Shown here: positions 1-11,544 of the stretch, piece by piece
Layout: each line of letters opens with the position of its first letter
How positions within the stretch are numbered: position 1 is the first letter of the stretch
Origin: Galdieria sulphuraria
Taxonomy: Eukaryota > Rhodophyta > Bangiophyceae > Galdieriales > Galdieriaceae
Assembly (NCBI RefSeq): GCF_000341285.1
Contig: NW_005178475.1
Span: 186,001-250,000, forward strand
Reading direction: 5' to 3'
Length of the DNA: 64,000 nt
Notes under the pieces: model-generated
Database searches by the model: none
Told to the model about the DNA's origin: nothing
What the model saw: only the letters and a program-made list of their open reading frames with translations
Position numbers and translations under genes: made by a program

Positions 1-666
1 ACGGTTATAGTTACTATATTTGAAGCCTTAATTGATATTTTTATATAAGACATATTCACAACTTGGTAAAAGTCAAACAAAGGATAGACAACTTGTGTAG
101 CTATTACATCAATAATGGCTTGTATTTAATGATAAGTCAGTATGACAATCTTCATCATACTCTTCTCCAAATTCAATTAGATATTTTTGTATTTATAAAC
201 TGTGCTACGAACGGTTACAAACTAACAGACTTCCCATTCATTGCAATTCTCTGTTTCCCACTGTATTTCGTTTGTAACTTACAAAAAGCTTGTATCTTAT
301 TAGACTTGTATATAGGAGTTTGCGTGTAAGATAGTGTGGAAGATAGTAGAAAAACTCTCTTACAGTATACAAGCCATAGAAAGAGTACCCATCAATCTAA
401 TTCACCACAAAAACTCATAGAAACCTATTTCTTGTCTATTGTAAAAGAAAGTTTCTAGTTATGACAAGCAAGAAAATATTCCTGATTTCTCTCTATTGTC
501 AATGTAAGTCTAGAAGTGTCAACGAGATCAGTTCTACCAATCACCAAATAAAGCAACAGCTCCAACAATAAACATACACTCCTTTCGTCTCCTTTGAAAG
601 TATTTCGGTCATTCATTTATTCGCTGTTTTGTTGTGAATTGATTTCGGATTGGCGCGGCGTGTAAG
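1..666. other. Gene-poor left edge
   Basis: No coding region can be supported here. An 88-codon open stretch at 63-329 begins at TTG, has no recognisable domain and looks like chance. The stretch probably holds the end of a gene outside the window plus the promoter of the gene starting at 667. Confidence 0.5.
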
Positions 667-3150
667 ATGAGTTTGAACGAACCGTTGATAGATAGAAAAG
701 AAGATATTTACTCTATTCTTCGAACTTATTACTACCAGTTTCCTCGAGTTGGGGGAAACTTGAATACTCCACGTCCTGCAGCTTGCTTTTCCCCTCAGGT
801 CTTTGGAGCTGGCAAGAGTTGTGTTGGTGAAAATTTTTTAGAGTTTCTAAAAAAATTCGCCGACGAAGAAGAAGAGCAGACGAAGACAGAGGTTTTCAAC
901 AAAAGCTCATCGGGAAAAGTAGATTTGAAGATTTTTTCTTGGAAACACTTTGCGGAAAACACTTTGTCAGTTGTCTTAGAACTAGAAGACGGTTTTTCTG
1001 ATGCTCCTTTTCCAAGGTTTCTACAGGCTTTGTTATATAATATAATTTTGAACGCTTATCGACAAAATGGAAGAAGAAAAGATGCCGCTCACGTTGCTTC
1101 AATGATAATCAGAGAACTCAACTTGGACGATGCCATAGATTATCTTCTCGAACAGTTTCAGAAACGATATTTATTTTTGATGATAGACGAACTTAGCCAC
1201 CTGAGTTACCTCACCAAATACTATAGTGAACTTACCACGAAACAGTTCGTCGAGTCTGACCCAAAATATGTACCTTTCCGGAATTTCTTCCGTATTTTAC
1301 GTGATTTGTTGATTACAGGGAAGTTAATTGTCTATTTGGCAGGTCGGACTGCTGAAATCTCAGCCCCCCTGTCTGATACTCGCTCCAGTAGAGTGAGTCT
1401 CCATATGTTGCGGTTGAACCCCTTTAACCTCCATGATATTAACGAATATATTGAGCTGGCAACTTATGATGGAAAGTCCTTGAAGGACTGGTTATTACCC
1501 TCAGATGATATACGACATCGATTCGTAGAATTGTTGAAAAAGAAGACAGGAGGTATCCCGTTGATTGTAAGGAATACTTTACTAGCCCTAGTACAGAAAG
1601 TTGCAAACTTATCGCAACCTGCTATCAACAACGAAAATATGGAACTTTTGTTAGATAGTGTCTTCAGCTCTTTACTACTACAGTCAGTAACGTTTATTAT
1701 TCCAGAGATACTAGATTCCGCAACCCTTCTTCGATATCAATTTGTCCTTTTGAATTATCAACTCGGAACAGTTTTCCCAATCGGATTTGCAATTACTCTA
1801 TGTGGAACGAGAACTTATTTGATGGACTTGGTTGCAACTTTTGGGTTTTATTCTGAAATTTGTGAAACTGACGGGATTGATTTGGGCACTAAATTCAAGA
1901 TTGGTTGTTGTGAATTTATATTGAGAGCTCATAGCAACTATAACTTTTTCCGTGAGGCTACTGAACTCTTTCCTTTATCTCCGTTTAGTTATATTCCCGA
2001 CACTGCAACAGCAAAAGGAGTCTTCTTTGAATTTGTATTTATGAAGATCTTTCGCTTTCGCTTATTAACTTTTCTTCATTCTAATTCCTCGCCTATTGTG
2101 CATTCTGCTATTCCAGGAATTTTCCAGGGTTCTTTTATTGAACAGGACAATGTTTCGTATTCTATGGAATCAACAAAATCTAATGATATACCCATCTTGA
2201 GAAATGTCTCTGATTCATTTTCTGACCATTATGGAAAATATTTACAACATTGTGGTATTTTTGTTCCAAAAGATGGCGATTCGAGTGGTCCTGATGCATA
2301 TGTTGTATTCCATAATGGACAGACACGTTATGTTGTTGCATTTTCATTTACATTTTATCACAAAACTGAATTTTCGAAGAGAGATATTGAGAAGGAAGCA
2401 GAACAATTTTTCCAAGAAGTTATTTCCGTTTTGAATGACGGATCTCCTTCATCTGTTCAACTTTGTTTTCAGTTTGTGGTAGTTTGTACTAGATATGATC
2501 GATCTGTAGTTTTCTCTAGTGAAGAACAGAATATTGTTGAGGATGCAAGTTATTTGGTTACTGAACATTCTGCAGGGTCAACTTTGAATGAAAGTCGTCG
2601 ATCATGTCTGCAATTGGTAATTGTTTCCCAAAGGAACCTTGAACGATTTTTGGGAAGAGAAAATTTCGATATTTTGAGGAAAATTGGGAAAGCAAGCCGA
2701 GAAGAGTTCAGAAAAGACTTTTCAGTATGGTGTAAAACTGTCTTTGAGTCGATGTCCGATGAATATGTTTCGCCTTTGGAAGCTAAGCCATTCAATGTTA
2801 CTTTAAGAGTAGCTCGAAATATAAGACCGAGAACCAATGAGGAGAATAGGATGCAAATGGAAGGTTTTCAAACTGCTATGCAAATGGAAGAAGGAAATAC
2901 ACGAGGCGAACAAAGGGTTGCAGCATCCAGTTCTTTGTCTTCGTCATTTGATTGGAATACTTTCCTAAGAGAATATTGTGGTCTTTCTGAAGAAGATGTT
3001 GCTTATTGTCTTCCGAAAGTGGAAGATATTGATATGGACGAGCTTCCAGCGGTGACCAAAGAAATTTTAAGGGACTTGGGTATAGATAAACCTGCGTTGA
3101 GGTTGAAGATAAGATCTTCTATAAGGTCATATCTCGCTAACGAACGATGA
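667..3150 (+). CDS. P-loop NTPase with nuclease-like fold and C-terminal SAM-like domain
   Basis: Single-exon gene of 827 codons from ATG to TGA. Near the N-terminus FGAGKS (residues 46-51) is a plausible Walker A loop. YLFLMIDELSHL (about 168-180) is a Walker B strand, and LAGR (about 224) may be a sensor strand. A mixed region around 540-600 has the spacing of a restriction-endonuclease-like fold (GPDAYVVF, then YVVAFSFTF), but the usual acidic-x-lysine pair is not obvious. The last 65 residues (FLREYCGLSEED ... DLGIDKPALRLKI) resemble a SAM domain. The NTPase plus nuclease-fold layout recalls the Crinkler-related family described in many eukaryotes, and expanded ATPase families have been reported in Galdieria. 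The start is the first ATG of the frame. Function is unknown; an ATP-driven protein acting on nucleic acid or in self/non-self conflict is inference. Confidence 0.75.
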   Translation: MSLNEPLIDRKEDIYSILRTYYYQFPRVGGNLNTPRPAACFSPQVFGAGKSCVGENFLEFLKKFADEEEEQTKTEVFNKSSSGKVDLKIFSWKHFAENTLSVVLELEDGFSDAPFPRFLQALLYNIILNAYRQNGRRKDAAHVASMIIRELNLDDAIDYLLEQFQKRYLFLMIDELSHLSYLTKYYSELTTKQFVESDPKYVPFRNFFRILRDLLITGKLIVYLAGRTAEISAPLSDTRSSRVSLHMLRLNPFNLHDINEYIELATYDGKSLKDWLLPSDDIRHRFVELLKKKTGGIPLIVRNTLLALVQKVANLSQPAINNENMELLLDSVFSSLLLQSVTFIIPEILDSATLLRYQFVLLNYQLGTVFPIGFAITLCGTRTYLMDLVATFGFYSEICETDGIDLGTKFKIGCCEFILRAHSNYNFFREATELFPLSPFSYIPDTATAKGVFFEFVFMKIFRFRLLTFLHSNSSPIVHSAIPGIFQGSFIEQDNVSYSMESTKSNDIPILRNVSDSFSDHYGKYLQHCGIFVPKDGDSSGPDAYVVFHNGQTRYVVAFSFTFYHKTEFSKRDIEKEAEQFFQEVISVLNDGSPSSVQLCFQFVVVCTRYDRSVVFSSEEQNIVEDASYLVTEHSAGSTLNESRRSCLQLVIVSQRNLERFLGRENFDILRKIGKASREEFRKDFSVWCKTVFESMSDEYVSPLEAKPFNVTLRVARNIRPRTNEENRMQMEGFQTAMQMEEGNTRGEQRVAASSSLSSSFDWNTFLREYCGLSEEDVAYCLPKVEDIDMDELPAVTKEILRDLGIDKPALRLKIRSSIRSYLANER

Positions 3151-4207
3151 ATGTATTTGAGAGTTTTGTCATTTTTTCAATATGTTTCATTCGTTGTAGT
3201 TGCAACTCATAAATACAAAATTTTCTATTATTCTATTATCGAACATTGAAGATGTTAACCTGCTTTACTCGATTTTGAGCAAATGCTTTCACAGGAGATA
3301 TGGAGTCTTTTATGTTTAGTGAGTTTTATTCAAGAAAATATTCCACTAAAAGAGATATAAAAAGCTATTGGTATAATAACTGGTATAGATAGAATTTATC
3401 TTCATACCATAGTAATATTGCGACGGGAGAAAGATAGCGTCGTAAGGAACTTCCGTCAACTCCCTAGCGACGCTTAAGCCTTTCAACAAAGTTGAGTTTG
3501 ACCGAAACTAGCTTTGCAAAGAAAATCTCAGTTCGATTGCAATTAGTTTTGATTTGTTCTCATGTTGTGTGCAGTGATCAGTCCAATTCGGATGCTTTGT
3601 AAGGTCAACTTGAAAGTGCGAGATGGTCACTGTTCAATTTCAACGCGGAGCAACTCTGTTAACTTGTCATACAAATAAAAGGCTCAAGGAGCACTCTTTC
3701 TTCAATTATCAACCGTTAGAAATTTTGAGCAATGAACATTTTAAGATTGATCGATCACTGTTGTATTTTACTGTCCTTTAGTTCAGTTCACAGCTTGCGA
3801 TATGTCCAGTGAGCTTGACGCAGAAAGCGTGTATTACATAGTTGTAGTAGACTGAGAACAAGATGTTCGTGTAGTAACAAAGCAGTTATTTAGGCTATAC
3901 AACTTCGTAAACTTGGTTGCCCTTTCAAACCAGTCATACCTTTTGGCCCTCACCTCTTCGGAAGAAAGACAAGTTTTGTACAAAGTTACTTGAAACTGTT
4001 GAATAACACGGGTGAAAGTGCACTTATAGGTCTATATCACGTTGGTGAGTCTGAGAAGACCAATCGAACGGGTTTTTGGAGAAGCTCAGAAACTCTTCGT
4101 TGCTTTATGTTGATCTAAGGAAGTTGGAGCCTAATCGACCCATCGAGGAAAAATGAAACCTGAAGTGGGCCTTGTGCTTTTTATTGTACCAATCGGCTTA
4201 GGATCAG
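3151..4207. other. Long spacer with a degraded match to the NTPase N-terminus
   Basis: No open gene is visible. Around 3930-4010 the DNA keeps patchy similarity to the P-loop region of the upstream gene (compare about 785-830), but it is not open. This suggests the downstream paralogue once had a full N-terminal part. No tRNA-like or repeat structure was recognised elsewhere in the stretch. Confidence 0.4.
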
Positions 4208-5902
4208 ATGGGTCTACCGTTTATGAAGCCTGATGAAACCTACAGACACATTCCTCCCTATCCAAAGTTTCTAGTTCCGGAGCTACGGAAGACTTTGGAC
4301 ACTCCTTCCGATCAATATCTTTTGGTAGCATTTGATGAAGTTGGTGTTCTAGACGAAAGTCTCGACGAATTTCATTTCAAGAGAACCCATGACGGTAGAG
4401 TTCGACCATACAACGACTTTTTCGGTATCATTAGTCAATTGTGCAAAGAACCCGACTTGTTTTTTATAGTTGTTGGAAAAAGAAAAGGTTTAAGTATTAA
4501 GAATGATGTCGCTTCTGGGCTATCAAAAGTCATACTACATTTTATTTCTTTATCACCTTTGGACGCTTCCAGTATCGTTGAATTCCTTGAAAAAAGTCTT
4601 CTAAAGACACCTACTCAAGAACCAGTTTGTAATGTCTTATGTAGTTCTTCATTTTCAGTAAATGAATTGGCAGACTCATTATTGGAATGTACAGGTGGAG
4701 TTCCTGGTTTGTTGACTCGTGCAGTGAATATGCTTTTGAATTATATAATAGCAAGAAACCAGCCTTTCATATCGAAAGAAGAATGTTTGACTTGTATGAA
4801 CGACGACAATTTCCGAAGAATTTGTGCTGAACCATTTGTGGAACGAATATTGAATTTGGACGAAGATAGAAAAAGTGTTTTTGATATACTATTGATGATG
4901 GCACTTTATCGTATACCGTCTAAAGTAGATGACAGATTGACCTCGGAGTCCTTTTTATATGATGCAGTAACTGAAATGGGACTATATCGATATCCTATTG
5001 ACCAGAATACTTTTCAAGTCCTAATTCCAAAAGTATTTGTTGGAATCTTCAAGAACGACCCTTCCATATCTTCTTTGGAAAAGATACTTCTTGGATCACT
5101 TGATTTAGAACCAGTAGATTGTTTCTTCTATTCAAAGTGTCGTGTATTTGAAGGAATTGTTGCTTTACGACTAGTTTTGATGTTGTCTTCAAAGAATCGA
5201 AATGAGTTGAGGGAATTGTTATGTCAATTGTCTCCGATATGGAAACAAATGAAACTTCCAATCAATACAATATCACCTATTCACTATATCAAGTCTGTTG
5301 TTAGTTCTAGAGAAACAAGAAGTGAATCGAACAAGAGTCGAAGAACTTTTGCCAATACCGAATGGAATAAGATTATTCGAGAGACACTTTATTTAGAGAC
5401 TATTTACATTCCTTTGGACGCTACTTCTCATAGTCCTGATATTATATTCAAATTACAATCTCCTGTGGAACCCAAAGTTCTTACTGTTGGAGTTGCTTGT
5501 AAAGGACGCTGGAAGTCGGAAGGAATTGGCTGGTCAGATATTATAGATGAAGCCAAGAAATTTTTAGATCCTGTTTATGATCAAGTCTTATCCAGTGCAA
5601 TGGATTATCATCATTGTATGCTTATTATCGTTAGTACAAAGTTATCATTGAATGTTTCTAATGAGTTGGGTAATCAGAGTCGTTGTTACTCCAGTGGAAT
5701 GTTTATTGGAAATGATTCTTTCAAAGTGCCTGATAATTGTGAACTTGTTATTCTTTGTGAAAGAGATGTCCAAATGCTGATTGACGAAGAAATATTGAAT
5801 GGACTTGAAAAAGCATTTGATGTTTCTAATAATCCTACTTTTTGGAACTTCGGACTCAAACTGCTTCATAGAGTCCGTAACAGTTTCTTGAGTTGGCAAT
5901 AG
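4208..5902 (+). CDS. N-truncated paralogue of the P-loop NTPase/nuclease-fold protein, possibly a pseudogene
   Basis: Open from ATG for 564 codons. It matches the middle of the 667-3150 protein. YLLVAFDEVGVL (about 38-49) corresponds to the Walker B strand, FFIVVGKRKG (about 90) to the following strand, and ECTGGVPGLLTRA (about 165) to the GGIP motif of its neighbour. The C-terminal part has HSPDIIFK followed about 20 residues later by VGVACKGRW, which has the PD-...-xxK spacing of a PD-(D/E)XK nuclease fold. There is no P-loop in this open frame and no SAM-like tail; the protein stops at SFLSWQ. The upstream spacer holds a decayed P-loop match. It may be a decaying copy or a true short form that retains only the nuclease-like end. 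Confidence 0.55.
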   Translation: MGLPFMKPDETYRHIPPYPKFLVPELRKTLDTPSDQYLLVAFDEVGVLDESLDEFHFKRTHDGRVRPYNDFFGIISQLCKEPDLFFIVVGKRKGLSIKNDVASGLSKVILHFISLSPLDASSIVEFLEKSLLKTPTQEPVCNVLCSSSFSVNELADSLLECTGGVPGLLTRAVNMLLNYIIARNQPFISKEECLTCMNDDNFRRICAEPFVERILNLDEDRKSVFDILLMMALYRIPSKVDDRLTSESFLYDAVTEMGLYRYPIDQNTFQVLIPKVFVGIFKNDPSISSLEKILLGSLDLEPVDCFFYSKCRVFEGIVALRLVLMLSSKNRNELRELLCQLSPIWKQMKLPINTISPIHYIKSVVSSRETRSESNKSRRTFANTEWNKIIRETLYLETIYIPLDATSHSPDIIFKLQSPVEPKVLTVGVACKGRWKSEGIGWSDIIDEAKKFLDPVYDQVLSSAMDYHHCMLIIVSTKLSLNVSNELGNQSRCYSSGMFIGNDSFKVPDNCELVILCERDVQMLIDEEILNGLEKAFDVSNNPTFWNFGLKLLHRVRNSFLSWQ

Positions 5903-7117
5903 ACTCTCGATTCTCAACTCAATCCTTAACTTTGTGATTTATTTTTAAGACTTTTTTGTATGTTTGAAACTTTTTAACATCTAACTTGCACATCTATTGT
6001 ATGTGAATTTTATATAATACTGCAGAAGAAAAGTTACCATGCACTTAAAGAATTTAGAAAGGATTTAAGGTTTCTTCAAATGAATAGTCCCTTGAAAACC
6101 AAACGCTTCAAAAGTGTTCCCTTGTATTTCATTCAAGGAAAGAGTGCCTTGATACAATTTCCAGGAATAACATTCCAAATATTCAACTTCATTATATCCA
6201 TTTTGATAAAACTGAGAATGCCTCTGTTGAATGTCCGAGTGTCTTCTTTGAACCAATACGGTAGCGACAATGGAAAAGTATTCTTCTTCTCATAACTTTG
6301 AACAGTCTCCATTAGAAAGAATGTAATGCACGAGGTCCTTGCAACTTCGTCAGTCACGTTTGCTACTGAAAGAGAACGCTTGAAGAATACTACTTCACTT
6401 TATACAATAAAAAGGCCAGTTAAAATGAACTGAAGAAAACAAGAGAGCCGTGAATCAACCAAACTTTCTCTATTCTTGTTTGCCTTAGAACGTGCCACCT
6501 CTGGTGAGTTCACAAGACTTGAAGACACAAAGGCAAAAGACGCAACTTGGTGAAAGTTGTCTAAAATGAGGACAACGTCGTCAGGAATCTAGAAGACCTG
6601 CATCAACTGTTTTGCTTTGTTAGAAACTCCCTCTGGAACAAAATTCCCAGGTTGGAATGCGGAGAGAACGGCTTACTTTCTTACTTGTGGCACTGCGTGC
6701 TACAAAGAGGAGTGCAGAGTTGAAACGAATAAACTTTGGTTTGGAAGCAACTGCTCGCTGTTGAGGACCACGTTTAAACAAAGTATTCAGATAAAGTTGT
6801 TCACATAATCTCAGCTACAGTTTATTCCAATACGTAAAATGATTCAACATGAGAAAATGGACTACACGAATATTAAATTTTCTCACAAAATGTCTTCAAC
6901 CAATAGCTTCATCATGTGTGATAAGAGAGTCTTGCATCATGAAAGCATATTGCAACGAGTTCTATTTCTAGAAAGGTCACCTATATCTCTTTCTTTGCTG
7001 GTCTCTTAAACTTCCAAAAATAGCAACTAGACAAAAAGCCGCCGTCCGTCAGCTATTTATTTCAATCTGTTTTTGAATAATAATACATTTGGATTGATTT
7101 ATTCCCTTTTGGCTCGA
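5903..7117. other. 1.2 kb spacer, no gene supported
   Basis: Several short open frames overlap at 6065-6360 and 6617-6808 on both strands. All are under 75 codons, with no domain and no consistent splicing. I see no repeat or RNA gene. The last 100 bases are the promoter and leader of the Bfr1-like gene. Confidence 0.45.
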
Positions 7118-8976
7118 ATGGCTAATACAACTTCCCAAGGGCCAACAACACAAAGTCAAGCGATGGCTGTAGAACAGAAGTTGTTGACGCCGGAAGAGCG
7201 TCAAGAAGAGATTCGAAAACTGGAACAGAAGAAACAGGAGCTTATACAACAAATTGTTGTCGTTCAGCAACCTAGCAAAGATGAGTTGGAAACAGCTGTT
7301 GCTGCCCAACGTGCCATCATAGAGTCTGCACTGTCTCAGAAAGAACAGAAACGTCTTTTGCAAAGACAAAAGTACCAAAAAATGGAAGAGACAAAACCAG
7401 AATTCTTGGCTGCAAAGGCTGCGTATGAGGAGCAAGTGACCCTATTACGAAAGCTCAGAGAGGAGAGGAAACAGCTCATGGGCAAGATACAAGAAACGAG
7501 GAAACTAATGAATGATGCCCAGGATCAGAATAAGAGTAATAACATCTCTACAGGAAATGCAGCACTTGATGAGAAACTAAAAAACTTTAAGAATCTAGAA
7601 CAGTTAGACAAGCATATTTCCAGTCTAGAACGACGACAAGCCACTGAGAGTCTTTCTTTGACGGAAGAAAAGAAGTTGGTATCGGAAATCTCGTTGCTGA
7701 AGAACAAAGGTATGTTCCTTAGCACAATTAAGGAAAATGTATTGAATGCATTGTAGGTCGAGCATTCTTGGAAAATATGCAAAAGTTAGAAGCGGAAAGA
7801 AAGTCGAGTCAAGAAGAAAGAAAGAAAGAACTCGAAAAGTTATTTGAGGAGAAGAAGTCTCTAGAAACCAAAATCAATGAAACGAGCAAAGAGCTGGAGA
7901 GACTAAAACAGTCGAAAGATGACATTCGAACGAAGCAGGAAATTTCAATAGCCAAAATCTCCGAAGAGGTAACTTGTACTTGCTGATTCTTTAAAGCCTA
8001 CGAATGAAAAACTTGTTTATGGAAAGCTTTCAGAAGTGAATCTAGATGATATTCAAAAGCGGATAGACGCCGCAAACGAAGAGATACGTCGTCTTCGTCA
8101 AGATTTTAACCAAAAGCTCAATAAGTGGTACAACTATAAGAAGAGAAGTTCGGAGTTAGATCGACTGAACCGCCATCTTCGCTTTCAGTATCGTCAATAT
8201 CAGCGTGACTTGAAACGAGTCGAAAAGGAAAAGGTTAATATTCATTCATGAGATACTTTTTTCATGGAAACTCTAAAATATTGCATAGGAATTGGCAGAA
8301 TATGGGACGCCTGATCCTTATGAGGAGGAAAAGGCTATGTGTGACAATCTTATTCAATATCTTCAGCGTTTGAGCAAGATTGACGTGGATGAAAACAAGA
8401 AAACTAAGAAAGATGTTCAAAATATTGAGCTTAATGGAGCGAAGCTTATTGGAAAGAACGCCAGTTTCTTTGAGGCCGAACCGAACACGAATGTCAGTAA
8501 AGGCAGAAAAACAAAGAGGAAGGGAGCTGCGAAAGATTCAACTTTTTCGAAGGCTGTTGATTCGGAAAAACTTCCGCCACATAATATGGAATATTTTTTG
8601 GCTTTTCAAAAGTTAAATGTAGTCCCTCCAGTATATGTGAAAGATATTCTTGGCACAATTGAACTGTTAAAGGAAAGGAAGAGTTACTATGAAAATGCTC
8701 CAGAGAAGGTTCGTAGATACTGGTACCTATTTCTTCAATAATACTTAATAGCTTTGGTTACTGTGATAGGTTGATTTGGAAGCAACAGAAGAGGAGGATT
8801 TATCTACTCTATTGCCAAAGAGCGATTCTGATAATGTCATCGTAGAAGACAGAGAAGATTTTCCCGATGGACTTCCTATTGTATCCAATGGATATTCATA
8901 TAGAGCACAACAGGGATCGAAACCGTCGTTTGCAGAAGTTATGCAACATTCATCTTTAACTGATTCGGTTGACTGA
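7118..8976 (+). CDS. Bfr1-like coiled-coil RNA-associated protein
   Basis: Five exons fit one frame: 7118-7709, 7757-7968, 8027-8233, 8289-8708 and 8770-8976 (546 codons including stop). Introns are 47-61 nt with GT-AG ends. The start is the first ATG (MANTTSQG). Most of the protein is charged coiled coil (KLEQKKQEL; ERKKELEKLFEEKKSLE). LTEEKKLVSEISLLKNKG resembles the conserved 'EEK+ lv.EIs.L+' motif of the Bfr1 family. A proline-rich segment, PPVYVKDILGTIELL, precedes an acidic tail, also as in that family. Yeast Bfr1 is a polysome- and mRNP-associated protein first found through brefeldin resistance. The exon 4 donor is inferred from frame: the later GT at 8722 would shift the tail out of frame. 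Confidence 0.7.
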
Positions 8977-9255
8977 ATATGAATTATGCATCCAATAGTC
9001 AATGCAACTCCACGCCTTACTTTATTGTCCTGGCGTACTTTTTTTTTCATCAGTCATAATTTTTAATTTTAAAAGATCGCTTGTTTTTTTCATGTCATTT
9101 TTTGTATTTGATATGAAGCATTTCATCACGGAATATCCCATTTGAGTTTCATTTTACCCTCGTTCGGAAAGGATAGAAATTATAGACTTGCAGCTATTTC
9201 TCCCACTCACTTCTGGAGATTTTTTTCAATCGTATGTGCAATTTCCATAGAGAAT

Positions 9256-11461
9256 ATGTTACGACACGATAGTTTTCTCAAAGCAGGTAAAATATGTGAT
9301 AGCTCTTTGTAGAAGAAAAGCTTAATTTGTCTTTAGTGTTGTTCAGTCGTAGATTTTGTTCTTCCAGTATTGAAAAAGGTTATCCTATTCCCGAGTCATT
9401 TTTAGTAAATGCAGCACCACATCATATTCAGAACTTTGAAAAATATAAGGAGATATATCACTCTTCTATAAAAGAACCTGACGTATTCTGGTCTTCTCAA
9501 GCCAAAAAACTTCTTTATTGGAAAAAGCCTTGGAACAGAGCATTGGATTTTAACTTTGACGTCAACAAGGGAAAAATTTATGCTGAGTGGTTCAAAGGAG
9601 GTCTTACCAACGCTTGCTATAACGCTTTGGACAGATGGGTGGAGTCTGGACAAGGTGATCGAATAGCCTATTATGAAGAACCAAACCTACCCAGTGATTC
9701 AAGTAGAGTATTCACGTATTCGTCCCTATTAGAACAAGTTCAACGCTTATCCAGTTTTCTCAAGCAAACTTGTCATATTCGAAAAGGAGACACCGTAGCA
9801 ATTTATCTTCCAAACATTCCAGAACTTCCCATCAGCATGTTAGCATCCTGTCGTATTGGAGCTATTCATTCTGTTGTTTTTGCAGGTTTCTCTGCACAAG
9901 CACTCGCTGAGAGAATTATGGACTGTAAAGCCAGTGTTTTGATTACTTGTGATGGTTTCCAAAGAGGAAGTAAAACTGTTCATTTGAAGCGTGTTGCAGA
10001 TGAAGCTTTGGAAATTGTCAAAAATGCTGCTAATCATCATCACTTTCATGTAAAGCATCAAATTGTTCTCCAACACTTGAAAAGTGATAAAAGTGAATAT
10101 TCAATGCATCATCCTAGAGATATTTATTGGCATGAAGCTTTATCCTCAAGTTCTCCTCATTGTCCAGTAGAATGGGTTGATGCTGAACATCCTATACTGG
10201 TATTGTACACTTCAGGATCTACCGGCAAACCAAAAGGAGTAGTCCAAGCTACAGCAGGTTATCAATTACATGCGGCATCTACTTTTTTATATTCTATGAA
10301 TTATCATTTGGGAGATGTATTTTTTGCCAGTGCGGATTGTGGCTGGATGTTAGGTCATAGCTTCATGGTTTATGGATCATTAGCCAATGGTGCCACTCAT
10401 GTTATCTATGCAGGCTTACCAACCTATCCTGATCCTGGAAGGACATGGGCTATTGTTGATAAATATCAAGTTGATCAATTCTTAGGGGCACCCACTCTCA
10501 TTCGTTCCTTATTGAGGGAAGGAAATGCGCATGTGAAGAAGTATTCCCGACAATCTCTCAAACTACTATGTACAGCAGGAGAACCTATCAATCCTCACGT
10601 TTGGAAATGGTATGTTATCTGTTTGAGACTTGAATGTGTTACTAAAGGTGAAAAAGGTATTATGAGACTGTAGGCGATAGTCGATGTCCAGTGGTGGATA
10701 CTTGGTGGCAAACGGAAACTTCAGGTGTCATGTTATTGCCTCCTCCAATTGAAGGGTTCATTCAAAAGCCTGGAAGTGCTGGAGTTCCATTTTTTGGTAT
10801 TTTGCCAAAGATTTTTGCACAAACTGAAAATGGAAATATAGAAGAGTCCAATCATGGCACATTATGTATTGCTCGTCCTTGGCCTGGAATTGTAAGAACA
10901 TTATTGAATAATCATCAACGTTTTGAGGAAACCTATTTTCACCCTTTTCCTGGTTATTATTATACTGGTGATGGTTGTATAAGAGACGAAGATGGTTGTT
11001 ATTGGTTGAGCGGTAGAATCGATGATGTGATTGGAGTAAGTGGTCGTCGAATAGGAACAACAGAAGTAGAATCAGCACTTGTCTCTCATCCACATGTAGC
11101 TGAAGCTGCAGTTGTTCCCATTCCTCATGAAATAAAAGGCCAAGCTGTCTATGCTTTTGTGACACTTCGAGCAAATGTTGAAAGCAGTGAAAATTTGCAT
11201 TTGGAGTTACGGCAAGTAGTACGCGAAAAGATTGGTGCACATGCCATTCCAGAAATGATTCAATGGTCGCCAGCATTACCCAAAACGAGGAGTGGAAAGA
11301 TTGTGAGAAGAATATTGAGAATTATAGCAGAGAAAGGTCATACTCTTTCACCATCCAGAGGAGAACTTGGAGATATATCGACACTAGCAGACCCTCAAGT
11401 AATTGAAGAATTGATCCAAATTAGAGTCTCTCTCATGAATAATAAGAAAGAAGCTGCTTAG
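9256..11461 (+). CDS. ACS: Acetyl-CoA synthetase (AMP-forming), probably organellar
   Basis: Three exons: 9256-9286, 9337-10609 and 10657-11461. The short first exon supplies the ATG (MLRHDSFLKA). The joined N-terminus, LFSRRFCSSSIEKG, is basic and serine-rich like a mitochondrial presequence. The adenylation-family signature VLYTSGSTGKPKGVVQ is present. DCGWMLGHSFMVYG and PTYPDPGRTW are typical of acetyl- rather than propionyl-CoA synthetases. Exon joining restores DTWWQTETSG, whose tryptophan limits the acyl pocket to acetate. The C-terminal PKTRSGKIVRRILR carries the catalytic lysine that is acetylated in bacterial homologues. The enzyme makes acetyl-CoA from acetate, ATP and CoA. It ends 83 bp from the convergent gene at 11545. 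Confidence 0.9.
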
Positions 11462-11544
11462 AATACTTTTTCTAATTCATCTTTTAGAAATGAATGAATT
11501 TGTTTCTCTTAAAATAATAAATAGGTTTGTCCTGACATTTCCTC

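Noticed and set aside
63-329. 88-codon open frame
   Set aside because: Starts at TTG, has no domain, and hydrophobic composition expected from AT-rich DNA.
3440-3545. Possible tRNA-like segment with TTCGATTGC
   Set aside because: No matching A box or acceptor stem could be paired.
6065-6808. Four overlapping short open frames on both strands
   Set aside because: All under 75 codons, mutually overlapping, no motif or splice support.
10758-11276. 172-codon antisense frame
   Set aside because: Lies fully opposite the acetyl-CoA synthetase exon; composition is that of a shadow frame.
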